Assembly (NCBI RefSeq): GCF_007747995.1
Contig: NZ_CP036276.1
Coordinates: 7,492,001 to 7,556,000 of the forward strand
DNA from: Symmachiella dynata
GTDB lineage: Bacteria > Planctomycetota > Planctomycetia > Planctomycetales > Planctomycetaceae
Length of the DNA: 64,000 bases
Direction: 5' to 3'
The notes under the pieces were generated by a model, which searched no databases, was not told where the DNA came from, and saw only the letters and a program-made list of their open reading frames with translations. Each line of letters starts with the position of its first letter. Position 1 is the first letter of the stretch. This document shows, piece after piece, positions 1-9,800 of this stretch. Both the position numbers and the translations under genes were made by a program.

Positions 1-201
1 CGCAGCGGCAAATGGCAATCGCCGCCAACCAGTCCCTCAGACCCAAAGTGCATGAATGTGAGGTTTTGTTGTGGTCCGAAGATCGGTCCTGCCTACAAAA
101 CTAATTGAGTTCCAGACACGCACTTCATGGACTCAGTTGGGCAAGCACGTATGCCTAGCCCCTTTCTAATTCGACACGCACCGGTCTACGAGGAATACAC
201 A

Positions 202-375
202 ATGTCACGGAAACAACTAGCGAAATGGCTTTACGTAGTCGCCGCTGGAGCTTCCTTTTTACTCTCCGTTTCCCTCTGGTTTAGCGGCAGTAAAGAACAG
301 GGCGCCTTTGTAGGTTTATGGGTCCCTTCGATCCTCTCGTTTGGCACACTGATGATGGGAGGCCGCCATGAGTGA
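202..375 (+). CDS. small membrane protein, upstream member of a coupled pair
   Basis: Encodes 57 residues with two hydrophobic stretches (about residues 8-27 and 36-53), so probably a two-pass inner-membrane peptide. I chose the ATG at 202 because a GAGGA ribosome-binding site lies about 7 bases before it; an in-frame ATG at 127 lacks one. Its TGA stop lies inside the first codons of the next small gene, so the two are probably co-translated. I do not recognise the family. The gene lies outside the inner 9.9 kb segment bounded by the two integrase/tRNA repeats. Confidence 0.55.
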   Translation: MSRKQLAKWLYVVAAGASFLLSVSLWFSGSKEQGAFVGLWVPSILSFGTLMMGGRHE

Positions 376-454
376 AACAGCATTATTTATCTTGGGCTTC
401 TTAGTTTTTGGGACCTCAATTGCCGCCACGATGATCTTGACGATCGGCGACTAG
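368..454 (+). CDS. 28-residue single-pass membrane peptide
   Basis: The reading frame begins at the ATG at 368 and overlaps the stop of the preceding gene by 8 bases. The product begins MSETALFILGFLVFGTSIAA and ends MILTIGD, so it is essentially one transmembrane helix with an acidic tail. The overlap and the shared membrane character suggest a two-subunit peptide complex, such as a small accessory of a transporter or a toxin-like pair. No function can be assigned. It is too short for homology to be convincing, so confidence rests on the overlap. Confidence 0.4.
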   Translation: MSETALFILGFLVFGTSIAATMILTIGD

Positions 455-1147
455 TTGACACCTGCTGAAGTGAAAGCTTGAGGTTGCACGGCATAAGCTC
501 GATGCCCAACGACCATCTTCGCCTCAAGACGGCCGGCAAGCCAGGACTGACAACTCTCTCACTTTTGCATTTTGTGTGGTTCAGTCGGCCGGCAGACTGC
601 TGCGTCGCACTGGTGGATCGGTGTCCTAATCCAATCAGCGGCTCGTCGGAAAGTCGTCGGTGATACCGACGCTGAGACCAGCCAGCCGGCGGAAGAGAGT
701 TGAGCATGGCCGGGGCAAGTCAGCGGAGGTTGGTGCTGCTTGGTAACGCAAAAAGGCCACCGAAACGATGGGGACCGTCTGCAGCCTATTTTACGCGCTT
801 CTCTAAAATCGCCGCGGGGGGAACTCGGCCCGGCGCACGCCAAGTTTTTGGCTAGGGCGTTGATTGGGAGCGACCATGAGTTTTTGAGGGGACCGACGTC
901 TCAATTTCTCCGGCTCCATTGCGCGGTTGTGGTGAGTTGTAGCTGACATCGCGAATTCAAAACAAGTGGTGTCGATGTGCAGGATGGAGCATGCTCGAGG
1001 TGCGAACCTACGATAAACTCGGCGACAACATACAATGACCTACGCTTGTCCATGAACCAATTGCCTCAACCTGTCGTTCGCATACAATGGCAGATATACT
1101 GGCAAATAGCGAGTTCTCACCACTTCCCGAATGACCGGATACGAGCG
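455..1147. other. intergenic region with decayed island end
   Basis: I see no intact gene here. Bases 638-841 are a diverged copy of the integrase-end/tRNA-end unit found intact-side at 10537-10741 (listed separately). The rest, 842-1147, precedes the sigma-factor gene and shows no convincing promoter or hairpin. ORFs of 60-110 codons on the minus strand cross the repeat and look random. Confidence 0.5.
638..841 (+). repeat. left copy of integrase-3'-end/tRNA-3'-end repeat (att-like)
   Basis: This is collinear with 10537-10741 over its full length. The first part reads as an integrase tail (ARRKVVGDTDAETSQPAEES, then stop), matching ARRKVIGDTNGDTSQLVEQ in the right copy. After a spacer of matched length it ends with GCCGCGGGGGGAACTCG, a decayed version of the tRNA-Leu 3' end (GCCGAGGGGGGACTCGAACC on this strand). 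Both copies are in the same orientation. I infer that it is the left junction of an island, fused to the integrase end of an older island further left. Confidence 0.65.
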
Positions 1148-1720
1148 TTGACAAACGGCGATGTAACCCAAGTCCTGGAGGCGATAAGTCGCGGAGAAAG
1201 GCTCGCATCGGAGCAGTTGTTGCCGTTGGTTTACGACCAACTCCGTAAACTGGCGAGCCAGAAAATGTCGCAGGAAGCGGTCGGCCATACCTTGCAGCCC
1301 ACTGCCTTGGTACACGAAGCCTATTTGCGATTGGTCGCGGACGTGTCCGATTCCAATTGGGAGAATCGTGGACATTTTTATGCGGCGGCAGCCGAAGCCA
1401 TGCGTCGAATTCTAATCGAGGCCGCCCGCCGCAAATCCAGCCTCAAACAAGGTGGCGACCGGCAGCGGATTGAACTTCCTGAGGAAATCGCGGACGTCAA
1501 TTTTGCCGATTCCGACGCAATAATTGCCCTTGATGGATCTTTGGAGAAACTGCAGCAGAAGGATCCAGAGTCGTTCAAATTGGTAATGTTGCGATATTTC
1601 GGCGGGCTGACCGTGGATGAATCGGCGGCAGCCATGGGCATTTCTCCCCGCACGGCCAAACGTAACTGGAGTTTCGCACGAGCGTGGCTGCAACGTGAAA
1701 TCAATCGGCAATCAGAGTAA
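1148..1720 (+). CDS. ECF-like RNA polymerase sigma factor
   Basis: A 190-residue sigma factor of the planctomycete ECF class that is usually paired with Ser/Thr kinases. Residues ~5-90 form sigma region 2, with the family signature LLPLVYDQLRKLAS followed by LQPTALVHEAYLRL. Residues ~130-185 form region 4, with a helix-turn-helix around GLTVDESAAAMGISPRTAKR. I placed the start at TTG 1148, because family members normally begin ~20 residues before LLPLVYD; ATG codons at 1052 and 977 are in frame but would add a tail with no resemblance to the family. It probably redirects RNA polymerase in answer to the kinase 230 bases downstream. No anti-sigma gene is visible. Confidence 0.85.
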   Translation: MTNGDVTQVLEAISRGERLASEQLLPLVYDQLRKLASQKMSQEAVGHTLQPTALVHEAYLRLVADVSDSNWENRGHFYAAAAEAMRRILIEAARRKSSLKQGGDRQRIELPEEIADVNFADSDAIIALDGSLEKLQQKDPESFKLVMLRYFGGLTVDESAAAMGISPRTAKRNWSFARAWLQREINRQSE

Positions 1721-1952
1721 GGCGACGAAAAACTCAATTTTCGTGGCCTCTTTTTAGCCGGGATTTCGCATAGTCTTTAGAGGGCACCCGTTGTGACGGA
1801 CTTGGATTCCGTCTGTTGGAGGCCGACACTCAACCCGCATCGTGTAAGCATGAACGAATGTGCGCTAGATTCGCCCTTCCGTGAAACTCATATAAGAAAG
1901 GGCGTTTATATAGTTACAGTGAGCTGTGAGCGCCAGCAGAGGATTCCAGCAG

Positions 1953-4319
1953 ATGCCCGCCGACCTTGAAAAATCGATCTTTCTCTCCGCGTTGGATTAC
2001 GATTCCGTGACGGATCGCGATCTGTATTTGTCCGAGGCGTGTGGAGAGAACCAACCGCTGCGTGAAGCAGTCAATGAATTGCTTGTGGCCTATGATCAAA
2101 CGGACAATGTGCTGGACATCGAAGCCGGTTCGCAGCGTTTGCTACAGGAACAGTTCAAAGGCGCCGTTGAGGCCGTAGATCTATCGAGCGCGACGTATGT
2201 CCCATCCCAAAACTCGAATGAAAAACCCGATTGTTCGGGTGAAATCATTGGTAATTACCGATTGATGGAGAAAATCGGCGAAGGAGGATTTGGGCAGGTA
2301 TACGTCGCCGATCAACGCAAACCGGTGCGACGCCACGTGGCGCTCAAATTGCTCAAGCCGGGGATGGATTCCCGAGAAGTGATCGCCCGCTTCGAAGCCG
2401 AGCGACAAGCGCTGGCGATGATGGACCACCACAACATTGCCCAGGTGTTTGATGCCGGCACAACAGAATTCGGCCGGCCCTACTTTGTGATGGAGTTGGT
2501 GCGGGGAGTGCCGATCACCGATTTCTGCTCACTGAAGCAGTGCTCCATCCACCAGCGACTGGAACTGTTCATCAACGTTTGCCAAGCTGTGCAACACGCG
2601 CACCAGAAGGGGGTGATTCACCGCGATCTGAAGCCGTCCAATGTCCTGGTGACGCAACATGATGCCGGTCCCATGGTGAAGGTCATCGACTTCGGCGTCG
2701 CGAAAGCGCTCAACGAACCGATGACCGATAAAACCATCTACACGCGTTTCGCTCAAATGATCGGCACGCCGATGTATATGAGCCCCGAACAGGCGGAGAT
2801 GAACGCGGTGGACGTCGACACCCGCAGCGACATTTACTCGTTGGGTGTGCTGTTGTACGAATTGCTCACCGAGACGACGCCGTTTGATCAGCAAAGACTG
2901 AGTACGGCATCGTTTGATGAAATGCGGCGCATGATTCGCGAGGAGGAACCTGCCCGTCCAAGTGCGCGATTGACCACTCTTTCGCGGCAGACGACAGCTG
3001 CATCGTCGGTCCGGCAATCCCGCGCACCGGCCGTAGCCAGCGAGTTGTCGGGTGACCTGGATTGGGTGGTGATGAAGGCGCTCGAAAAGGATCGGCAGCG
3101 GCGGTATGAGACCGCAGCAGATCTGGCCCGCGATGTGCAACGCTACCTCGACGAACAACCGGTGATCGCCCGCCCGCCCTCGACTTGGTATCGATTTGCA
3201 AAATTCACGCGACGCAACAAGGTGGTCTTTACGGCGGCCACATTGATCGTGCTCGCGTTGGTCCTCGGCACAGTCGTCAGCACATGGCAGGCGGTTCGAT
3301 TCAAACAAGCCAAAACAGAGGCCGATGACTTGCGGCGCGAAGCTGTTGAATTCGGCGAGCGGTTGAAAGAAGCCAACGTGCTCCTGGATGGTGCACGGGC
3401 AAATGCCGACGAACAACGTTGGACCGAAGCATTTCAGCAATATACGAAAGCCACACAGTTGCAGCCGGATCACTACTTGGTGTGGGCTGGTCGCGGATCG
3501 TTGTATGCCCGGCTGGGCGCTTGGCGAGCAGCGGCCGGCGATTACGCGAAAGCACTCGAACTGGGTGCCCCGGCCTCCAATCCCTCCTGGTGGGGCGTGC
3601 CGCAACTCCTGCTGTATGCGAATGACGAAACATCTTACGAAAAGATCTGCGCCGCCATGTCCCAGCAATTGGCCGAGACCGCTGATGGTTCACAGGTCTA
3701 CTTCGCCGTCCGCAGCCTCTGCCTAAAGCCGCAATCTGTCGAGACGTCGAGAGCCCTGGCACATCGGATGGATGAGTTGCTCATGTCGCAACAGGAACCT
3801 GGACATCGATTCTTTGACCATCGCGGGCGGGACCGAAAGTTTCGCGGGAGCCCGCCGCCGAGAAATCTCCAGCCAAAAATGCCGTTCGGCCTCAGCGGTA
3901 ATCCTGGTCCACGGGGTAGAATGCACAAACTCATCCAGTACTATACCGCTGGTTTAGCCCACTACCGAGCCGGCAATCTGGAGCGTGCCCGCAAATTATT
4001 GAACAAAGCCATCGATCGTGAAGAGGGGTTTGGTGGCCACAAGATCGTTTACCCCGTCCTGGCACTGGTCTATCACGAACTGGGGCGAACAGACGAAGCA
4101 AACCAAGCCCTTGAAACGGCGCAGGAGTCGCTCAATCAATGGATCACCGAATTGAACGACGAATCCGGTCTGCGGGGACCGATACCGTGGTTCGCTGTGC
4201 TGGAATGCTACATTTTTTTCAACGAAGCAACGCTGAAATTACAGCACTTGCAATTGCCACCAGATGACCGTCTGGCTGCGCGCGAAAGCCAAGCGATGCA
4301 GTTGCTCACCACCGAATAA
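1953..4319 (+). CDS. membrane-anchored Ser/Thr protein kinase with TPR region
   Basis: A eukaryotic-type kinase of about 788 residues. The glycine loop IGEGGFGQVY (about 108-117), the lysine in VALKLL, the catalytic loop HRDLKPSN (about 223-230), DFGVAK and the GTPMYMSPEQA activation segment are all intact, so it should be active. A single transmembrane helix near 423-445 separates the cytoplasmic kinase from a TPR-like region that would lie outside the membrane and could sense a signal. The start at ATG 1953 has AGAGGA nine bases upstream; a GTG at 1926 is also open. It follows the ECF sigma gene on the same strand, a pairing typical of planctomycetes, so it may control that factor. Confidence 0.92.
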   Translation: MPADLEKSIFLSALDYDSVTDRDLYLSEACGENQPLREAVNELLVAYDQTDNVLDIEAGSQRLLQEQFKGAVEAVDLSSATYVPSQNSNEKPDCSGEIIGNYRLMEKIGEGGFGQVYVADQRKPVRRHVALKLLKPGMDSREVIARFEAERQALAMMDHHNIAQVFDAGTTEFGRPYFVMELVRGVPITDFCSLKQCSIHQRLELFINVCQAVQHAHQKGVIHRDLKPSNVLVTQHDAGPMVKVIDFGVAKALNEPMTDKTIYTRFAQMIGTPMYMSPEQAEMNAVDVDTRSDIYSLGVLLYELLTETTPFDQQRLSTASFDEMRRMIREEEPARPSARLTTLSRQTTAASSVRQSRAPAVASELSGDLDWVVMKALEKDRQRRYETAADLARDVQRYLDEQPVIARPPSTWYRFAKFTRRNKVVFTAATLIVLALVLGTVVSTWQAVRFKQAKTEADDLRREAVEFGERLKEANVLLDGARANADEQRWTEAFQQYTKATQLQPDHYLVWAGRGSLYARLGAWRAAAGDYAKALELGAPASNPSWWGVPQLLLYANDETSYEKICAAMSQQLAETADGSQVYFAVRSLCLKPQSVETSRALAHRMDELLMSQQEPGHRFFDHRGRDRKFRGSPPPRNLQPKMPFGLSGNPGPRGRMHKLIQYYTAGLAHYRAGNLERARKLLNKAIDREEGFGGHKIVYPVLALVYHELGRTDEANQALETAQESLNQWITELNDESGLRGPIPWFAVLECYIFFNEATLKLQHLQLPPDDRLAARESQAMQLLTTE

Positions 4320-4799
4320 TTCTTTGTCACGGCGATATTGCGGCGGCACGTTAGCGACACTCCGCTTTGCATGCGCGCCCCTGCTCTATTAGCGCACAAT
4401 CTCCAAGATCCGCAAAGATTCTTGGCCCCATTGCCGCGCGGATATCGCATAGAGAGATAGCGGCTTTGACAAGCTGGCGGCCATCCGGTTTTGAACATGA
4501 AAGCCCTCGGGATCCAATGTAAGCATCATTCACGATTCATCTGGAACGTCTGTTCACCTGGATCGCGCAGCACGAACAGTTTTGCCGACTGAAAGCCAAC
4601 GACAACGAATTCGTCGATGCCCCGGATGCCGAGATTGGCTAGGTTGTCGCATTCCTGAATGGTCGTCCGGTCGCAGCGGATAAGAAGGCGGCTATCGACC
4701 CGGCACTGTCTCGAAACTGAAAGACGACGAAGGATGTTGTCGCCATTTAATCGAAACAAAAAAGAGGACCTTTCCAATGTCTCATGATTTTTCCAGAGA
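4320..4799. other. intergenic region, possible gene remnant on minus strand
   Basis: No clear gene. A minus-strand frame at about 4526-4777 reads plausibly near its end (LGIRGIDEFVVVGFQSAKLF) but has no recognisable domain and no good start, so it may be a remnant. Near the right end, AAGAGGA at 4761 precedes ATG 4777, which opens a short leader frame into the AraC gene. Confidence 0.3.
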
Positions 4800-4845
4800 A
4801 TGGCGCTGCCACTTCCAAGACGGCCGCTCTGTATGCCTGTCGTGA
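4777..4845 (+). CDS. possible 22-codon leader peptide before the AraC gene
   Basis: The ATG at 4777 has the best ribosome-binding site in this stretch (AAGAGGA, 9 bases upstream). It opens a short frame, MSHDFSREWRCHFQDGRSVC plus two residues, that stops at 4845. This overlaps both candidate starts of the AraC-type regulator (4800 and 4833), which lie in another frame. It could couple translation of the regulator, or it could be chance. Confidence 0.25.
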   Translation: MSHDFSREWRCHFQDGRSVCLS

Positions 4846-5756
4846 AAACTACTGGGCTGCAATCCCTGTCGACAGAATCAACGGCTCAGGCGCGTCGACC
4901 ATTCTCTGATCCGCTCACGGCACTCCTGCGCGTCATTGAAGTGCAGTGTTCGTCATTGAAGCTGCTATCACTCACCGCTGATGAGGCCGCTCACCATGCG
5001 CTGTGCGGGCCAGCGTTCTATTGGGTGTTGAGCGAGCCCTCGCCGGTATCTGTCAGCGTAGCCGATACCTCGGCGATTGTTGAGCAAGGCGATCTATTCA
5101 TCGTCACGGCATCCGGCCCCTATCCGTTGGCATTTCACCAACCGCCGACGCCTGGTCATCTTCAACCAACATCGCAATGGATTGCCGCGGAGCTGACGTT
5201 TGGGAGAAATGATGTCGAGTCGCTCGTCAGTCTATTGCCCCCACTTCTGAAAGTGCCGTCAGCGATGCAACACCCGGCATTAAAGAATGTGTTGACGCTG
5301 TTAAGACACGAGGCCGATGTCGAACAGGCGGGATATGGAGCCATTGCTGATGCGATGGTGCAAACTGTTTTCGCGCTCGCTCTACGACACGAGCAGGGAA
5401 TCAACGGCGACGCATGTGAAACGTTGTTCCAGACTCCCGTAGAAATCGGAATTGTGAGCACGCTGCTGATGATGCGCAACCATCTCGATTCGCAGTGGAC
5501 CGTCGATCAGCTTGCCGATTTGGCCGGTATGTCCCGTTCACGCTACGCTGTGCGGTTTACCGAATTCGTTCGGCAGACCCCAATGCGGTACCTTTTTGAA
5601 TCACGCATGTCCCGCGCCGGTGATCTTCTGCAACAAGACCATTACGGGCTGAAAGAAATCGCTCGGTTGATCGGTTACAAATCAACCTCGGCCTTCAGTA
5701 CCGCCTTTAAGAAGTGGTCCGGAAAGTCGCCTCAGGAGTACCGCAAGCAGGTCTGA
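4800..5756 (+). CDS. AraC-family transcriptional regulator with cupin-type N-terminus
   Basis: A regulator of 318 residues, or 307 if the ATG at 4833 is used. The N-terminal half looks like the cupin sensor domain of AraC-type proteins (FSDPLTALLRVIEVQ, then GPAFYWVLSEPS). The C-terminal ~100 residues carry the double helix-turn-helix: WTVDQLADLAGMSRSRYAVRF and then LKEIARLIGYKSTSAFSTAF, ending in the typical GKSPQEYRK. Close relatives often control an adjacent dehydrogenase or enzyme gene, but none lies here, so its targets are unknown. The ribosome-binding site better fits the overlapping leader frame at 4777 than either start. Confidence 0.85.
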   Translation: MALPLPRRPLCMPVVKTTGLQSLSTESTAQARRPFSDPLTALLRVIEVQCSSLKLLSLTADEAAHHALCGPAFYWVLSEPSPVSVSVADTSAIVEQGDLFIVTASGPYPLAFHQPPTPGHLQPTSQWIAAELTFGRNDVESLVSLLPPLLKVPSAMQHPALKNVLTLLRHEADVEQAGYGAIADAMVQTVFALALRHEQGINGDACETLFQTPVEIGIVSTLLMMRNHLDSQWTVDQLADLAGMSRSRYAVRFTEFVRQTPMRYLFESRMSRAGDLLQQDHYGLKEIARLIGYKSTSAFSTAFKKWSGKSPQEYRKQV

Positions 5757-5768
5757 AAAGATAAAATT

Positions 5769-6251
5769 TCACGCTGTCGTATCGAAACCGACAAGCAAAG
5801 ACAGCACGGACTCAGCCAGTTTGGACGATTCTGGATCTTGTTGGCCCGCCAGCAAGGATTCGAGGAGTACGGAGAGATCTTGCGTGGAGTCATCGAGCGA
5901 AGCGGGCGGAGGAGGACCAGGAGGCGCCCCGGATCCGCGTCGTCCCAGAATCTCTTCGGCGTCAAGACCATGCTCTGCGAATACAGAATTCACCATGTCA
6001 CGCATTTCGTCCGGAGCCGGCGGAAAGGAACCGGACGACGCGGAGGATTCGAAGGCCGTTTGCAAGTCGGTTTTAATGGCGTCAATCGTTTCCTGGTCTA
6101 TGCCCGCAGAGTTCAGCACATTGTCAATCCGCTGCTCAAAATGTGCGCCGCGTTGTTTTTCTGTTTCCGCCACTGAACTTGGTGCAATACCGCGTTGCTG
6201 CTGAATACTCGCGAAAGTTTGGTTTGATGCGATTGAACCGATTTGAGACAT
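5769..6251 (-). CDS. hypothetical protein, acidic and proline-containing
   Basis: About 160 residues from ATG 6251, which has GAGGGG eight bases upstream; a longer start at 6299 is open but lacks one. The product begins MSQIGSIASNQTFASIQQQR and has no signal peptide. The middle (about 35-95) has two helix-rich stretches spaced like a four-helix or EF-hand-like unit (GIDQETIDAIKTDLQTAF, then HGLDAEEILG), followed by a GAPPGPPPPAS linker and a Leu-rich end. I do not recognise the family. It converges with the AraC gene, with 12 bases between them. Confidence 0.6.
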   Translation of the reverse strand: MSQIGSIASNQTFASIQQQRGIAPSSVAETEKQRGAHFEQRIDNVLNSAGIDQETIDAIKTDLQTAFESSASSGSFPPAPDEMRDMVNSVFAEHGLDAEEILGRRGSGAPPGPPPPASLDDSTQDLSVLLESLLAGQQDPESSKLAESVLSLLVGFDTTA

Positions 6252-6842
6252 ATCCATTTCCCCTCTGACACGAGCGTTATCGTTTTTACTCGTCTCCAAT
6301 TCTACGTATACAATTCACTGTTCCCAAATTGTGGTAGCACTATCTATATCGGAACGGTGTCCAGTGGAAGTCCATGCTCGCGACGACGCAATTCGTTTGC
6401 CATCGTCCCGGCACATTCAGCGACGGTCCGCGTACTTCCTTGTTTGACAATCAAGCCCCGCGGCGATGGGACGAACCTTAGAACTGAACACCGTTCTCAG
6501 TTCTGAGCGAAGAGCTCAGGGCTTCCGTCGCGAAGAGGCATTGCAACTGACCGCTATCGTGCCCAAAACACTCAAAAGTATTCGTCATCATCTCGATCGC
6601 GAACCTGCCTGTTGACACAATGCCGTGCTTCCAAGTATTCAGCTTTTCCAATCAAGCGCATCGTAACGACCGTTACCCGGCGATCGATCATGCTTGAAAC
6701 TTCGACTCAACTCACCTCTCCCCTCTCTTTCCGCAATTCTCACAGGCCGGCTACACCGACCAGGGCGTCTTATCGCCGTTGAGCGTCGTTGTATGCCGTC
6801 AGGTCTGACGTTATGCACAGCATACACTTAAGGAACGATTCC
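6252..6842. other. 591 bp divergent intergenic region with overlapping hairpins
   Basis: No gene seen. Bases 6480-6504 form a perfect 8 bp inverted repeat (AGAACTGA, 9-base loop, TCAGTTCT). A second one overlaps it (CTGAGC-GAAGA-GCTCAG, 6503-6519). The two cannot form together. They lie well upstream of the adhesin gene at 6843. The remaining sequence is featureless to the eye. Confidence 0.4.
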
Positions 6843-9800
6843 ATGGCGCCCATAAAACGGATTGATCAAATCAAACGCCGAGACAACAGCACCAACCTGC
6901 GGTTGATTCGCACATGCGGGTTGCTGGGATTGTTTGCTGTGCCATTCCTTCTCCTGCACACCTTTGCGATGATCGCGCAGGCTGAAGATGACTTCCAGGG
7001 AGTGACCGGTCGATTGCGGCATATCGCATTTCCGACCTTCGGACGCGATGAATCGCTCTCCAGCTTAGAAGTCATGCCCTACATGATCTCCGAAGACTAT
7101 ATGTTTTTTGGCGATGCACGATTCAACATGGACAACGATACCCGCTTCACCGGCAACGGCGGGATTGGCTATCGCGAATGGATCCCGGCATGGAACCGCC
7201 TGCTGGGCGCAAGCGTCTGGTATGACTACGACGATTCGTCCGGTTCATCTTTTCAAGGAACCGGGCTCTCATTGGAATCGTACGGTAGTATCTGGGACTT
7301 CCGCAGCAACATCTATATTCCTGTTGGCGACACGACCCAAAACAGCGTGAACGGCTTGTCGAACTTTCGCTTTGTTGGAAACGAAATCGTTTTTGATCGC
7401 TTGCGAATCATTGCCGACGCTCAGCCAGGATTTGATATGGAACTCGGAGGGTTGGTTCCGTCGCAGTTCGCATCGGATCATAACCTACGCGTGTTCGGGG
7501 GTTTTTATCAGTTCTTCGGCAACCAAACGCCCGACATCACCGGCTTTAAAACTCGTATCCAAGGCAACATTACTGAAACGATTACCACGCAGGTCGAACT
7601 GACCGACGACGATACATTCGGCACCAATGTCACACTCGCCGTATCCATTGGTTTGGGCGGGCCCGCACATGGTGTTGATGATTCTGATGGTAAGTTGCAA
7701 CAGATGTCTCGTTACGTAAACCGCAACTACAACATCATCGTCAGCAAACAACAGGACAATCTCTATAACATTCCGGTAATCAATCCCAGCAACGGCACGC
7801 CATATATCATTCGACACGTTGAAACGTCCGCCACAGGATCCGGTTCCGGAACGCTGGACGATCCGTACCAGTCAATCTCCGCAGCCCAAGCCGTCGACGG
7901 CGACGTGATCTATGTGCATTCGGGGAGTGTGATTGAATCTGCCGTCGTGCTGAACCCCGACGACCGCGTGTTAGGGGAAGGGGTCGAACATTACTTGGCA
8001 ACGGAAAACTACGGTGATGTCATGCTTCCCTCAGCCACAGCGGGAACCACAGTTCCGGTGCTTCGTGGCATTTCGGGCAATGCGGTGACCTTGGCCTCAC
8101 GTTCCGAATTCTCCGGTTTTGCAATCGAAGAGACTACAGGACATGGCATCCTGGGCGACGACATCGACGGAGCGACTGTGCGCAATGTCAGCATTCGATC
8201 CGCCACCGGCGACGGTGTCTTCTTGGCCGATGCGACCAGGACCGTATTGTTTGAGAACATGGACTTCTCTGAAATAAATGGAGCGGCATTCCACCTGAAC
8301 AACGGCTCAGCCGACGTGGTCGTCGATGGCACAATCACCAACTCCGCCGGTCGGTCGGTCTTGATCGAAAACAACAACGGCACCATCGATTTGGAAGAGA
8401 CTGACATTGTCGACAACGGAGGATCCGGGATTCTCGTCAGAAATAATGACGGCGACATCATCTTCGGCGATATCGATGTGCGCAACAGTTTGGCCAGCGG
8501 AATTGAGATTCAAGGGGGCGAGGGGACATTGGAATTTGTCGGAGAGACTCAAGTTGTCAACTCCGCCGCAGCGGGAATCAATGTCAATGGTTTGCAAGGA
8601 ACGGCAACATTCACCGATGCCTACATCAAAAACCTCAACGGCTCCCAAGGCGTACACATTCAGGACGTAACGGGGACCACGTCGTTTACCAATCTGGATG
8701 TCATCACCCGTGACGGCACCGGTTTGTTTGCCCTGGACGGTGGTGACGTGCAGATTTTGGATGGCACAATCGCGGCAGAAGATGCCTCCGCCGTTTCGCT
8801 GGAAGATTCACGCATGGACATCGTTCTCACGCGCGTCGACAGCTCCAACACCAGTGCCGGTATCCGTATCCAGGATAGTTCGGGAACCTTTCTGGTCACG
8901 GGTGATGGTACGGACGGAAGCGGAGGTTTGATCACGGGAACCGACACGGGTCTGTTCTTGGATGGGGCCGGGTCGGTGGGTATGCAGTCGGTGATCTTCG
9001 ATGAGAACACCGTCGGTATCCAAGCATCAGAGACGAGTCACCTCATCGTACGAACCAGTGAGATCACCGACTCCGACGACGAGGGGATCTTCCTTCAGAA
9101 CGTCCAAGAATTCGAATTAAGCAATTCCATTCTCGCCAGAAACGACGGAATCAGTCTCCGCAGTCAGTTTGATGAGGCGGGAAGCTACAACTACGCCATC
9201 ATCGAAAACTCGATTGATGACATTAAAACGACCGCCGTCAAATTCTCGAACCTCGCGTCCGCCGATCCCGGGACGCTCTCGTTAAGCTTTGATTCCAATG
9301 CTGTTGGCGCGGCTGCCGATGGCACTCAAGCGGTCGACATCGATTGGAATGGCACCCTCAATGCATCATTCCTAGCGAATGCGATTGGTGGAGGCGGAGA
9401 CGGTAACCATGGAATTGACATCAACACTACGTCGACATCCAATCTCGCCCAAGTCACAATCCGGCAGAACGTATTTGGATTTGACGGCGAAAACTCCACG
9501 GGTCTTCAACTGACAACTAGCGGGCAATTGCAGACAGACATCGGCGAGAACACGATTGTCTTCAATGCTGCTGATGGAATCGGAGTCGATTTCAATATTG
9601 GCCAATCGTCGGACATCAATATTTTTGACAACGTGATCGTGGATAATGTCTCAAGCGGCACGGGGCTGTTGTTCTCCTCGATCAATGGCACATCCGATGT
9701 GACGATCAACAACAATAGCATCCAACTGCTCAGCGGCGATGGATTTGTGGACCAAGGAATTATCTTCTCCACAGTCACCGGCGATGTCGAACTCCACGGG

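Noticed and set aside
977-1147. 57-residue N-terminal extension of the sigma factor
   Set aside because: No resemblance to the family before ~20 residues upstream of LLPLVYD; composition is not protein-like. TTG 1148 preferred.
2529-3668. 379-codon minus-strand open frame
   Set aside because: Lies wholly antisense to the kinase gene, whose motifs are intact. The product has no domain-like pattern and is a by-product of GC-rich codons.
4526-4777. 83-codon minus-strand frame as a gene
   Set aside because: The C-terminal part looks protein-like, but there is no domain, no start signal, and it overlaps the AraC leader region. Noted only as a possible remnant.
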